NCBI GenBank assembly: GCA_900539375.1
Contig: UQBY01000001.1
Location: 1 to 64,000 of the forward strand
Origin: an uncultured Clostridium sp.
GTDB lineage: Bacteria; Bacillota; Clostridia; Clostridiales; Clostridiaceae
Direction: 5' to 3'
DNA length: 64,000 bases
Position 1 is the stretch's first letter; every line of letters begins with the position of its first letter. The notes under the pieces are model-generated. The model was not told the DNA's origin and made no database searches. It saw only the letters and a list, made by a program, of their open reading frames with translations. Positions 24,679 to 32,941 of this stretch are shown piece by piece. A program made the translations under genes and the position numbers.

Positions 24679-25665
24679 ATGGAGTTATGGGACATTTATG
24701 ATGAGTTTAGAAATCCTAAGGGATATGTTCATGAAAGAGGAAAACATATTGAAAGGGGTGATTATCATTTAGTTGTTCATGTATGGATAGTAAATGATAA
24801 GGGAGAATATTTAATACAAAGAAGACAGCCTTGGAAACATGGTTGGCCTAATATGTGGGATTGTGCAGCTGGTGGTTCTGCTTTAATTAAAGAAAATACA
24901 AAAGAAGCTTCTATTCGTGAAGTAAAAGAAGAGATAGGTGTAGATTTAGATGAAAAGAATATGGAAAAATTATTTAGTCTTAAATTTACAAAGGGCTTTG
25001 ATGATGTATGGTTTGTTAAGCAAAGTGTAGATATAGATAAAATTAGTCTTCAATATGAAGAAGTGGCAGAAGTAAAGTGGGCTAAAAAAGAAGAAATAAA
25101 AAAGATGGTTCAAGAAGGAAGCTTTATTCCCTTTAAATATTTAGATACTTTATTTGAAATAATTCAGTCTAACCTTGAAATAAAAAAGGCAAATAAAAGT
25201 GAATGGAAAGAACTTTTAGAGCTTCAAAGAAAAGTTTTTATGCCTCTTTATGAAAAGTATGAAGATAAAGAAACAAGTCCTGTATTTGAATTAGAAGAAC
25301 ATTTTAAAGAGCGTTTTGATAGTGGTGATTATTATAAAATATTATATAATAAAGAGCTTCTTATTGGAGGAATTAATGTTAAGGCAATTGAGCCTGGAAA
25401 AATGAAGCTTCGTATAATAAATATACTTAAAGAATATGAAAATAAGAAAATAGGACAAGAAGTTGTAAAGAGAATAGAGTTTATGTATCCAGAAGCTATA
25501 GAGTGGAGTGTTATAACAATACTTAATGAAGAAAGGAACTGCCATTTCTATGAAAAGCTTGGATATACAAAAACAGATAATAAAATAAAAGTTAACGAAA
25601 AAATGACTCTTATAGAATATATAAAAAAAGATAATATAAATAAACTAGAACCTTTAAATAAATAA
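24679..25665 (+). CDS. Nudix hydrolase fused to a GNAT acetyltransferase domain
   Basis: 328 residues. Residues 1-165 are a Nudix domain of the isopentenyl-diphosphate isomerase-like layout (YHLVVHVWIVNDKGEYLIQRR, WDCAAGGSA) with a full Nudix box GSALIKENTKEASIREVKEE then IGV. From about 170 to 310 the protein is GNAT-like: IKKANKSEWKELLELQRKVF, GGINVKAI, KLRIINILKEYENKKIGQEV and ERNCHFYEKLGY, the usual end of the acetyl-CoA fold. Each part is about normal length for its family, so this is a true fusion. Substrates are unknown. Confidence 0.85.
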   Translation: MELWDIYDEFRNPKGYVHERGKHIERGDYHLVVHVWIVNDKGEYLIQRRQPWKHGWPNMWDCAAGGSALIKENTKEASIREVKEEIGVDLDEKNMEKLFSLKFTKGFDDVWFVKQSVDIDKISLQYEEVAEVKWAKKEEIKKMVQEGSFIPFKYLDTLFEIIQSNLEIKKANKSEWKELLELQRKVFMPLYEKYEDKETSPVFELEEHFKERFDSGDYYKILYNKELLIGGINVKAIEPGKMKLRIINILKEYENKKIGQEVVKRIEFMYPEAIEWSVITILNEERNCHFYEKLGYTKTDNKIKVNEKMTLIEYIKKDNINKLEPLNK

Positions 25666-25680
25666 AGTGGTTATAAAAGT

Positions 25681-25735
25681 AAAGTCCTTATGGTAAAATC
25701 AAATAAATAATGATTTTACCATAAGGACTTTTTTA
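25681..25735. terminator. Bidirectional terminator between convergent genes
   Basis: A 20-bp near-perfect stem beginning AAAGTCCTTATGG, with a 9-base loop and a T-run on the plus side (and A-run on the left giving Ts on the minus strand). It serves the Nudix gene from the left and the LRR gene from the right. Confidence 0.9.
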
Positions 25736-25736
25736 A

Positions 25737-26759
25737 TTACTTTTCTAAAGTTTTCTTCTTTCTAGTTACAATAAGAGATACTAAAGAAGCTAAACTAAGA
25801 AAAGCAAGAGTTACTATTCCAGATAAATTAGCCTTGTCTCCAGTTTGTAGTGATGAAGCAGATTTTGTATTTGATGAATCTGTTAAAATACTTGATGAAG
25901 AAAGTAAAGATGAATCTTTAGAACCAAGGCTACTTAAAGAACTTAAATTTGAAGAACCAAAAGAGCTTGATGAATTTAAATTACCTAATAAATTACTTAA
26001 ATCTACTTTACCAAGTACATTTAAAAGACCACTTCCTAAATTAGAACTACCTAAAGAACTAGAGGAGTTAGAACCAGGATTATTTGAAGAACTTCCACCA
26101 TTTTCAGGAAAGAAATCATCTAAAATTGAAGACAAATTAAAGTCTATATTACTATCTTTAGATACATCTATATCAAAAATACCATTTTTTAAATCATCTG
26201 ATATACTTATATCAGTAGTTTTATTAGAATCAGCATTTATATCAAATTTTAAAAGCCCATCTAAAATATCTAAATTTCCAATGGTATTTTCAGTTGTATC
26301 TATATGAGCTAGATTTTTTAATCCTTTTACAGGTGTTATATCAGTAATTTTGTTATAACTTAAATTTAAATCAGCTATTTTATCTAAACCTTCTAAAGGG
26401 CTTAAATCAATAACACTATTATGACTTATATTTAAACTAATTAAGTTTCCACAATACTCTAAGCCCTTTAAGCTTGTTATATTTGAATTTGAAACATCAA
26501 GCTTTGTAATAAGTTTTAGTTCACCTTTAGTAAGGTCACTATCTTCACTTTTTCCTAATTGGATATTTATAGCTCTTTTTAAATTCTCATCAGGAATATC
26601 TACAATTTCTTCATCTTCAGAGGAATCTGAAATTTCTTCTTCATATTGACTTGTAGTAGTAGTTTCATTTACTTCTTTTCCATAAGCAGGAATCGCTAAA
26701 CTAAACATAGAAGAAGATAAAATAGAAACTACAATAAGTTTTAAAAATTTTTTCTTCAT
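25737..26759 (-). CDS. Leucine-rich repeat surface protein with atypical sorting tail
   Basis: 340 residues. A signal peptide (about 1-27, ending PAYGKE) leads into an acidic stretch and then internalin-like leucine-rich repeats (about 65-165: LDVSNSNITSLKGLEYCGN, LISLNISHNSVIDLSPLEGL and on). A Ser/Leu/Asn-rich low-complexity region (about 215-300) acts as a wall-spanning stalk. The C-terminus has SLQTGD, a membrane segment and RKKK, the shape of a sortase signal, but without a canonical LPxTG. It is likely exposed at the cell surface and mediates binding. The gene is transcribed alone. Confidence 0.75.
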   Translation of the reverse strand: MKKKFLKLIVVSILSSSMFSLAIPAYGKEVNETTTTSQYEEEISDSSEDEEIVDIPDENLKRAINIQLGKSEDSDLTKGELKLITKLDVSNSNITSLKGLEYCGNLISLNISHNSVIDLSPLEGLDKIADLNLSYNKITDITPVKGLKNLAHIDTTENTIGNLDILDGLLKFDINADSNKTTDISISDDLKNGIFDIDVSKDSNIDFNLSSILDDFFPENGGSSSNNPGSNSSSSLGSSNLGSGLLNVLGKVDLSNLLGNLNSSSSFGSSNLSSLSSLGSKDSSLLSSSSILTDSSNTKSASSLQTGDKANLSGIVTLAFLSLASLVSLIVTRKKKTLEK

Positions 26760-26895
26760 AGGAAAATCCCCCTTAACTGTATTTAGTATTAATAATATAA
26801 TATATTATATTACTTTTTTTAAAAATATCAATTAATAACATTTAAAACAACATAATATTAAAAATGAAATACAAAGATGTATAAAGGAGAGGAAA

Positions 26896-27429
26896 ATGGA
26901 TATATTAATAGTTGTAGATTATCAAAAAGATTTTGTAGATGGGGCATTAGGTTTTAAAAAGGCAGAAACTTTAGAAGAAGGAATTTATAATAAAGTAAAG
27001 GCTTATTTAAAAAAAGGAAACAAAGTTATTTTTACCTATGATACTCATGATAAAAATTATTTAAATACAAGAGAAGGAAAAAATTTACCAGTACCTCATT
27101 GCTATAATAATACAAAAGGACATGAATTATTTGGGAAAATAAAAGAATTTGAAGGAAAAGAAAATACCATTCATATAAATAAAGGAGCTTTTGGAATAGC
27201 TCCAGAGGATATGTTAAAGTTAAAAGAAGAGTTAGGAGAAGTTAATAATATTGAAATATTAGGCGTTGTAACAAATATGTGTGTAATAAGTAATGTTGTT
27301 ACTTTTCAAAGTGCTTTCCCAAATGCTAATATAAAAGTAGATGGAAATCTTTCTGCAAGTTTTGATGAAGAGCTTCATAATAAAGCATTAGATGTAATAG
27401 AAAGTCTTCAAGTAAAGGTTGAAAAATAA
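26896..27429 (+). CDS. Isochorismatase-family cysteine hydrolase
   Basis: 177 residues, AAAGGAGAGG before the ATG. Features of the family: the catalytic Asp in IVVDYQKDF (Asp8), a Lys in HINKGAFG, and the nucleophile in GVVTNMCVISN. THDKNYLNTREGKNLP with the histidine downstream (PHC) resembles the metal site of nicotinamidases, so nicotinamide deamidation is a plausible role, but pyrazinamidase-like enzymes differ in detail. It stands alone after a divergent promoter region shared with the LRR gene. Confidence 0.75.
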   Translation: MDILIVVDYQKDFVDGALGFKKAETLEEGIYNKVKAYLKKGNKVIFTYDTHDKNYLNTREGKNLPVPHCYNNTKGHELFGKIKEFEGKENTIHINKGAFGIAPEDMLKLKEELGEVNNIEILGVVTNMCVISNVVTFQSAFPNANIKVDGNLSASFDEELHNKALDVIESLQVKVEK

Positions 27430-27551
27430 ATAAAGAAAAAAATTACAAATTTAACTTGGTTATGGTAGAATGATTATGAAGTTTTATTATTAATAAAAAA
27501 AATTATTTTCAGTTAAATTAAAATAATATATAAAAGAAAACCTTACTATGC

Positions 27552-27581
27552 TATAATGTAAAAATACAATATACTGCACAA
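27552..27581 (+). promoter_or_regulatory. Promoter and candidate autoregulatory site of the XRE-cupin gene
   Basis: TATAAT at 27552-27557 with no strong -35. ATATACTGCACAA at 27569-27581 lies just past the likely start of transcription and matches 11 of 13 bases of ATATAACGCACAA in the downstream operon promoter (28204-28216). Confidence 0.45.
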
Positions 27582-27617
27582 AAAATAATTTTATAAATAT
27601 AGCTAGGAGGTGGATTT

Positions 27618-28169
27618 ATGGATTATATAAATAAAAATGTATCAATTAACTTAAAAAGAATACGTAAAGCAAAGAAAATGAGCCTTGATGTTGTAGCTGA
27701 ACAAACAGGAGTAAGTAAAAGTATGCTAGGTCAAATTGAAAGAGGAGAATCAAATCCTACTATAGGAATATTAGGGAAAATAGTAAGTGGGTTAAGAGTA
27801 TCTTTTAATGACTTAGTATCTGTTCCAAATGAAGAGGTTTATTTAGTAAGAAAAGAGGGCTTAGAGCCTTCAAAAGAGTCAACTAAGGAGTATTTAGTAT
27901 ATACTCTATTTCCCTATGAACAGGATAGAGATTTTGAAATATACACAATTGAAATTGAACCAAATGGATGTTATGAATCTGGTTCTCATGGAGAAAAAAC
28001 AATGGAGTATATAAATGTTTATGAAGGAGTTTTAACCTTAGAAATTAACAATGAAGTGTATGAAATAAGAAAAGGAGATGCCATAAGAATAAATACAGAT
28101 AAAGACCATGTGTATAAAAATAAAAGGAAAGAAAAACTTGTTATAAATGTAGTTTTTAATTGGAATTAA
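27618..28169 (+). CDS. XRE-family regulator with C-terminal cupin domain
   Basis: 183 residues; AGGAGGTGG precedes ATG 27618. Residues 10-64 are a Cro/C1-type helix-turn-helix (NLKRIRKAKKMSLDVVAEQT, then GVSKSMLGQIERGESNPTIG). Residues about 110-180 form a cupin (EIEPNGCYESGSHGEKTMEY, VLTLEINNEVYEIRKGDAIR) that would bind a small effector. This HTH-cupin layout (SutR/PuuR-like) usually controls a neighbouring catabolic or transport operon, here the alcohol dehydrogenase and aminotransferase genes. Confidence 0.88.
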   Translation: MDYINKNVSINLKRIRKAKKMSLDVVAEQTGVSKSMLGQIERGESNPTIGILGKIVSGLRVSFNDLVSVPNEEVYLVRKEGLEPSKESTKEYLVYTLFPYEQDRDFEIYTIEIEPNGCYESGSHGEKTMEYINVYEGVLTLEINNEVYEIRKGDAIRINTDKDHVYKNKRKEKLVINVVFNWN

Positions 28170-28197
28170 AAAAACAATATATTTTTTAAAAACTTTA

Positions 28198-28226
28198 TTG
28201 ACAATATAACGCACAAGTGTTATATT
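28198..28226 (+). promoter_or_regulatory. Consensus promoter with operator-like spacer
   Basis: TTGACA 28198-28203, 17 bases, TATATT 28221-28226. The spacer and -10 box contain ATATAAC (28204-28210) and GTTATAT (28219-28225) as inverted arms around GCACAAGT, so a bound dimer would block the promoter. The left part recurs in front of the XRE-cupin gene. Confidence 0.75.
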
Positions 28227-28274
28227 AAGAACATAGAAATTAATAAATAAGTTTTAAAGAGATTTTTGAACAAA

Positions 28275-28310
28275 GGCGTTCTAGATTTTAAATATCTAGA
28301 GCGCTTTTTT
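28275..28310 (+). terminator. Terminator in the leader of the dehydrogenase operon
   Basis: GGCGTTCTAGAT pairs with ATCTAGAGCGCT over about 12 bp (two G-U), then six Ts. It sits some 45 nt after the expected start of the 28198 promoter, so it can act as an attenuator. GAAC (28268-28271) can pair with GTTC (28278-28281) and would compete with the terminator stem. Confidence 0.7.
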
Positions 28311-28326
28311 GCATAAAAATAATAAT

Positions 28327-28354
28327 TTAATTAAAACAAGGAAGTTTTAATTAA
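28327..28354. repeat. Perfect inverted repeat before the dehydrogenase gene
   Basis: TTAATTAAAAC, spacer aaggaa, GTTTTAATTAA. It lies between the attenuator-like terminator and ATG 28437 and could be an operator or a further leader hairpin. Confidence 0.5.
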
Positions 28355-28436
28355 TAAAAAATTTAGTATTAATTTTTATTAAAAATATTAGTAAATAAAC
28401 AGATAGTTACAATAGATAAAAGAAAGGAGATATATT

Positions 28437-29567
28437 ATGGAATTTAATTATAATCTACCTGTAAATTTAATTTTTGGAATAGGAAAGGTAGAAGAACTTG
28501 GAAAAGAAACTGGAAAGTATGGTAAAAAAGCCTTAATAGTAACAGGAAGAAGTAGTACAAAAAAGTCAGGACTTTTAGATAAAGCAGTAAATTTATTAAA
28601 AGAAGCTAATGTAGAAAGTGTGATTTTTGATAAGGTTTCTCAAAATCCTTTAACTACAACAGCCTATGAAGGAGCAGATTTAGCTAAAAAAGAAAATTGT
28701 GATGTTATAGTAGGACTTGGTGGAGGAAGTATAATGGATGCTGCAAAGGCAATAGCTTTTATAGCATTAAATGAAGGAGATATTTCAGATTATATATTTG
28801 GAATAAAGAAAAGTGAAAAAGCCCTTCCAATAATATTAGTTCCAACAACTTGTGGTACTGGAAGTGAAGGAAATGGATTTGCAGTTTTAACTAATCCAGA
28901 AAATAATGATAAAAAATCTTTAAGATGTAATGCAATAGTAGCTAAAGCTTCAATAATAGACCCAAATCTTATGACCACAATGCCAAAACATATATTAGCC
29001 TCAGTTGGATTTGATGCTTTATGTCATAGTATGGAAGCATATCTTTCAAAAGCTGCTCAACCATTAACTACAATGAAAGCATTATATGCAATTGAACTTA
29101 TAGGTAAAAATTTAGTTAATGTATATAAAGACCCTACTGATATGAAAGGTTGGGAAGCTATTACTTTAGCAAGTACATTAGGGGGAATGGTTATAAATAC
29201 TGCAGGGGTTACAGCACCTCATGGTATGGAACATCCAGCAAGTGGACTTAAAGATATAGTTCATGGAAGAGGCTTAGCAGCACTAACTCCAGTAATTTAT
29301 GAGGCTTCAATAAGTGGGGCAAAAGAAAAGTTTAAGAAAATATCTAAGCTTTTAGGTGGAAAAGATGAAAATGATTGTGTAGATACAATAAAGAAATTAT
29401 TAAAAGATATTAACTTAACAACAAACCTTTCAGAACAAGGTATAAAAGAAGAAGATATAGATTGGATGGCAGAAAATTGCTTAAAGGTTTCTGCTGTAAG
29501 TATGAAAATGCATCCAGTAGAATTTAGTTTAGAAGAAATTAAAGAAATATATAGAAAAGCACTTTAA
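28437..29567 (+). CDS. Iron-containing alcohol dehydrogenase
   Basis: 376 residues; AAAGGAG precedes the ATG. Group III (Fe) ADH signatures: VGLGGGSIMDAAKAIAF (nucleotide site), PTTCGTGSEGNGF, and the metal-binding block DALCHSMEAYLS, HGMEHPAS and HGRGLA. It reduces an aldehyde or oxidises an alcohol with NAD(P)H. Its partner is the class III aminotransferase 65 bases downstream, so the substrate is probably the aldehyde made when an amine is transaminated. One documented anaerobic pairing of this kind is taurine aminotransferase with sulfoacetaldehyde reductase; GABA or another omega-amine is also possible. Confidence 0.88.
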   Translation: MEFNYNLPVNLIFGIGKVEELGKETGKYGKKALIVTGRSSTKKSGLLDKAVNLLKEANVESVIFDKVSQNPLTTTAYEGADLAKKENCDVIVGLGGGSIMDAAKAIAFIALNEGDISDYIFGIKKSEKALPIILVPTTCGTGSEGNGFAVLTNPENNDKKSLRCNAIVAKASIIDPNLMTTMPKHILASVGFDALCHSMEAYLSKAAQPLTTMKALYAIELIGKNLVNVYKDPTDMKGWEAITLASTLGGMVINTAGVTAPHGMEHPASGLKDIVHGRGLAALTPVIYEASISGAKEKFKKISKLLGGKDENDCVDTIKKLLKDINLTTNLSEQGIKEEDIDWMAENCLKVSAVSMKMHPVEFSLEEIKEIYRKAL

Positions 29568-29632
29568 AAAATTAAATTGAAAAATAGTATTAAAAATTAA
29601 GACATATATTTAAGGCTAAGGGGGAAATAAAA

Positions 29633-30850
29633 ATGAAATTAAAAGACACAGGATTAACAAAACAAGAATTAAAGGAAATGGTAGATAAGTATATGATAGA
29701 TACTTATGAAAGATTTGATTTTATTGCAGAAAGAGCAGAAGGAATGTATTTATATGATGAAGAAGGAAATGCATATTTAGACTTTTATGGAGGAATTGCA
29801 GTAAATAGTGCAGGAAATTGTAACAAAAAAGTAGTAGCTGCTATAAAAGACCAAGTTGATGATATAATGCATACATTTAACTATCCATATACAATTCCTC
29901 AAGCACTTCTTGCAAAGCTTATATGTGAAACTATAGGAATGGATAAAATTTTCTATCAAAACTCAGGTACAGAAGCAAATGAAGCTATGATAAAAATGGC
30001 TAGAAAGTATGGGGTGGAAAAATATGGTCCTCAAAAATATAACATAGTAACTGCAAAGGATGGTTTCCATGGAAGAACTTATGGTGCTATGTCTGCAACA
30101 GGTCAACCAGATAACGGCTGTCAAATAGGATTTAAACCAATGGTTCCAGGATTTACTTATGCAGAATATAATAATCTTCAAGCTTTTAAAGATGCAGTAA
30201 CTGAAAATACAATAGCTATAATGATAGAACCAGTACAAGGTGAAGGTGGAGTACATCCAGCAACTGAAGAATTTATAAAAGGATTAAGAGAATTCTGTGA
30301 TGAAAAAGGATTATTGCTATTAATAGATGAAGTTCAAACAGGATGGTGTAGAACAGGAAAACCAATGTGTTATATGACTTATGGAATAAAACCTGATATA
30401 GTTTCTATGGCAAAAGCTATGGGTGGTGGAGTTCCAATAGGTGCAATTTGTGCTACAAAAGAAGTAGCTAAGGCATTTACTCCAGGTTCTCATGGAACTA
30501 CCTTTGGTGGAAATCCTTTATGCTGTGCAGCTTCATATGCTGAAATAAAAGAACTTTTAGATAGAGATTTAGCAAGTAATGCAGAAAAGATGGGAGAATA
30601 CTTTAAAGCAAAATTAAGAACTTTACCTCATGTAGTAGATGTAAGAGGAAAGGGATTATTAGTTGGTGTTGAATTTGATGAAACTATAAAAGCAATAGAT
30701 GTTAAACATGGATGCCTTGATAAAAAGCTTTTAATAACTGCTATTGGCTCAAGTGTAATAAGAATGGTTCCACCATTAATATTAACAGAAGAACATTGTG
30801 ATAAAGCTTTTGAGATAATTAAAGAAGTAGTTTTAGAGTTATCTAAATAA
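29633..30850 (+). CDS. Class III PLP-dependent omega-aminotransferase
   Basis: 405 residues; AAGGGGGAA before the ATG. Class III motifs: YLDFYGGIAVNSAGN, FYQNSGTEANEAMIKMAR (PLP phosphate site), AKDGFHGRTYGAMSATGQ, LIDEVQTGWCRTG and SMAKAMGGGVPIGA with the Schiff-base Lys261. It resembles acetylornithine/GABA/taurine-type aminotransferases; the N-terminal extension TGLTKQELKEMVDKY is more like the catabolic members. No arginine biosynthesis gene is nearby, so catabolic amine use with the upstream dehydrogenase is favoured. Confidence 0.85.
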   Translation: MKLKDTGLTKQELKEMVDKYMIDTYERFDFIAERAEGMYLYDEEGNAYLDFYGGIAVNSAGNCNKKVVAAIKDQVDDIMHTFNYPYTIPQALLAKLICETIGMDKIFYQNSGTEANEAMIKMARKYGVEKYGPQKYNIVTAKDGFHGRTYGAMSATGQPDNGCQIGFKPMVPGFTYAEYNNLQAFKDAVTENTIAIMIEPVQGEGGVHPATEEFIKGLREFCDEKGLLLLIDEVQTGWCRTGKPMCYMTYGIKPDIVSMAKAMGGGVPIGAICATKEVAKAFTPGSHGTTFGGNPLCCAASYAEIKELLDRDLASNAEKMGEYFKAKLRTLPHVVDVRGKGLLVGVEFDETIKAIDVKHGCLDKKLLITAIGSSVIRMVPPLILTEEHCDKAFEIIKEVVLELSK

Positions 30851-30878
30851 ATTAGTCTTTTCCATAATTTAAATTAAG

Positions 30879-30920
30879 CAGAGCAATTAGTTTAAAATAA
30901 TTAATTACTCTGTTTTTTTT
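30879..30920 (+). terminator. Terminator after aminotransferase
   Basis: CAGAGCAATTA pairs with TAATTACTCTG (one mismatch), followed by eight Ts. It ends the regulator-dehydrogenase-aminotransferase region. Confidence 0.8.
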
Positions 30921-30927
30921 ATATAGT

Positions 30928-31290
30928 TTATTTTGAATATTTTCTTTTTTCTATTAAGGATATGCCCATAAGTAATGGAAGTATAAAAAAGATTAATACT
31001 GTGATTTGAAAGTGTTTATTTATTAAAGCACTTATTATAAAAAACAACCCTTGAAGTAGTACTCCTATATAATAAATTAATAAGCCATTTTCTTTTTCAT
31101 TACGATAAAATATTAACCCAATAAGACTTATAAAAGTAGCTACTAAAAGAAGTGCAAGATTAACTTTTATGCTATTTACACCTTGAAAAAGCATAAAAAA
31201 CAAAAGTACTGCAATTCCCATTACTCTTCCTGCTACAAAAAGAAATTCAACAAATTCAAATTTTTTAAAATTATTATCCCATTTTTCCAT
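30928..31290 (-). CDS. Four-TM membrane protein, unknown
   Basis: 120 residues with a charged N-terminus and four hydrophobic segments (about 15-38, 43-62, 70-88, 92-110). It starts with AAAGGAAAGAGGTC upstream. Nothing in the sequence gives a function. It is convergent with the aminotransferase and divergent from the small gene at 31478. Confidence 0.6.
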   Translation of the reverse strand: MEKWDNNFKKFEFVEFLFVAGRVMGIAVLLFFMLFQGVNSIKVNLALLLVATFISLIGLIFYRNEKENGLLIYYIGVLLQGLFFIISALINKHFQITVLIFFILPLLMGISLIEKRKYSK

Positions 31291-31477
31291 AAATGACCTC
31301 TTTCCTTTGTTTAAAAAATCTTATTTAAACATGATAGCATAGATATTTGTATTTGTTAATAAAAACTTCTAATCTATGTAAAAATATGTATAAAATAATG
31401 TTTAAATATAATTAGAAACATGATATATTAAAAAGTAAATATATTTAAAAAACTTATAAAATTAAGAGGTGGTAAAA

Positions 31478-31651
31478 GTGGGTAATGGTAAAGATGAATT
31501 TTCATATTTAAGTATTTGTATAGTTTTAGGAACTATAATAGGAGTGTTAATAGGAAACTTTATTACAGAATCTTTAGGGGTAGGAGTGACTTTAGGACTT
31601 TTACTTGGAGTTTTAGTAGGACTTATTTTAGATAAGGTTAAAAATAAGTAG
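31478..31651 (+). CDS. 57-residue two-span membrane peptide next to a radical SAM gene
   Basis: The start is GTG 31478, spaced well from AAGAGGTGG (31464-31472); a GTG at 31469 lies inside that site. The peptide has a short polar head (GNGKDEFS), two Gly/Leu/Val-rich membrane segments (about 10-27 and 31-50) with glycine spacing (LGVGVTLGLLLGVLVGLIL), and a basic tail DKVKNK. It is 36 bases before the radical SAM gene on the same strand. It may be only a glycine-zipper membrane protein, but its position makes it the one candidate substrate peptide seen for that enzyme. Confidence 0.55.
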   Translation: MGNGKDEFSYLSICIVLGTIIGVLIGNFITESLGVGVTLGLLLGVLVGLILDKVKNK

Positions 31652-31687
31652 TTTTAAAAAATGTTTTATAAAATTTAAGGAAGTAAT

Positions 31688-32941
31688 ATGGAAAAGTATT
31701 TTAAATTAAATAATAAAATAATATTAACTTGTGGGTATAAAAAAGGAATAATACATAATTTAAATAACGGAAAAATTTTTTCTATAGATGAAAAAAGTAA
31801 ATTATATTTAAAAGAAATAACAAAGGGAAAAAGCATTGAATCTGTTGTTTCTAAAGAAGACATATTTGATTTTTTACTTTATTTAAAGGTTTTAGAAGAT
31901 AAGAATTTAGGTTCTTTTACTAATGAAAAAGTAATTTCAGGGAAAAATAAAGAAAAAAATTGTATAGAGAAAAAAATAGATAATATATGGCTTGAACTTA
32001 GAAAATCTTGCAATTTAAAATGTTGTCATTGTTATATGGATTGTAATTTTAATAGGGATAAGGATTTGAATTTATTAACTTTAGAGGAATGGAAAAAAGT
32101 AATAGATAAACTTAGTAAATATTCCCTTAAAAGAATTATCTTAATAGGAGGAGAGCCTCTTCTTTTTAAAGAAATAATAAGTCTTATAGAATATATAAAA
32201 AATAAAATTCCAAATATAGATTTAATTCTTTATTCAAATCTTACTCTTTTAAATAAAAATATTATAAAGACTATTGTAAAAAACAATGTAAAGGTAGTAA
32301 CTTCAGTATATTCTAATAGTGAAGAAATTCATGATAAAATAACAGGACATAAAGGAAGCTTTAATTTAACAACATCTAATATTAAAAAACTAAAAAAAGA
32401 AGGGGTATATGTACAAGCTAATGTTGTTATTATGAATTATAATAAAGACAAAATAGAGGAAATTAAAAAATATTTATATAACCTTACTAAAGTGAAAAGT
32501 AGAATTGATATTATAAGAGATATTGGAGAGTCTAAAAAGTATTTAATACCTAAAGAATTAACTAAAAAATATAAAAGAGTAAAAACTAAACCAGATTTTT
32601 CTCTTGTTAAAGAAGATGAATTTTTAAAAAACTATAATGGAAATAGTTGTTGGATTGGAAAGTTAAATATAAGCTGTGATGGATATATAAGTCCTTGTAT
32701 TATGGGTGAAAAATTTATTAACAAAGAATATAATATAAGAAATAATTCCTTAGAAGAACTTTTAAAAGAATATATAATTCCTGAATTTTGGAGTATATCA
32801 AAAAATAAAATAAAGGTCTGCAAAGATTGTGAATATAGATATATATGTAAAGATTGCAGACCCTTAAGTGTTGAGGGAAATGATAAATTTTCAAAGGGAA
32901 GTTTTTGTACTTATAATCCTTATAAGGGAGAATGGGCTTAA
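31688..32941 (+). CDS. Radical SAM-SPASM enzyme, candidate peptide maturase
   Basis: 417 residues. Residues about 1-75 look like a small winged or RRE/PqqD-like domain (YKKGIIHNLNNGKIFSIDEK). The radical SAM core has RKSCNLKCCHCYMDC with Cys108, Cys112 and Cys115 (CX3CX2C) and the GGEPLL motif. The C-terminus is a SPASM-type cluster domain: CWIGKLNISCDGYISPCIMG, then CKDCEYRYICKDC and a last Cys near residue 408. This layout is shared by anaerobic peptide maturases and sulfatase activators. There is no sulfatase and no obvious Cys-rich precursor nearby. AAGGAAG lies before the ATG. Confidence 0.82.
   Translation: MEKYFKLNNKIILTCGYKKGIIHNLNNGKIFSIDEKSKLYLKEITKGKSIESVVSKEDIFDFLLYLKVLEDKNLGSFTNEKVISGKNKEKNCIEKKIDNIWLELRKSCNLKCCHCYMDCNFNRDKDLNLLTLEEWKKVIDKLSKYSLKRIILIGGEPLLFKEIISLIEYIKNKIPNIDLILYSNLTLLNKNIIKTIVKNNVKVVTSVYSNSEEIHDKITGHKGSFNLTTSNIKKLKKEGVYVQANVVIMNYNKDKIEEIKKYLYNLTKVKSRIDIIRDIGESKKYLIPKELTKKYKRVKTKPDFSLVKEDEFLKNYNGNSCWIGKLNISCDGYISPCIMGEKFINKEYNIRNNSLEELLKEYIIPEFWSISKNKIKVCKDCEYRYICKDCRPLSVEGNDKFSKGSFCTYNPYKGEWA

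Noticed and set aside
25834..26307. Plus-strand ORF of 157 codons opposite the LRR gene
   Set aside because: It mirrors the low-complexity Ser/Leu part of the LRR protein, has no ribosome binding site, and the minus-strand protein has clear domains.
27618..28169. XRE protein as a phage repressor
   Set aside because: It has a cupin effector domain and sits beside metabolic genes far from the prophage.
31688..32941. SCIFF-type or sulfatase-activating radical SAM call
   Set aside because: No Cys-rich SCIFF peptide and no sulfatase gene lie nearby; the enzyme is kept as an unassigned SPASM protein.
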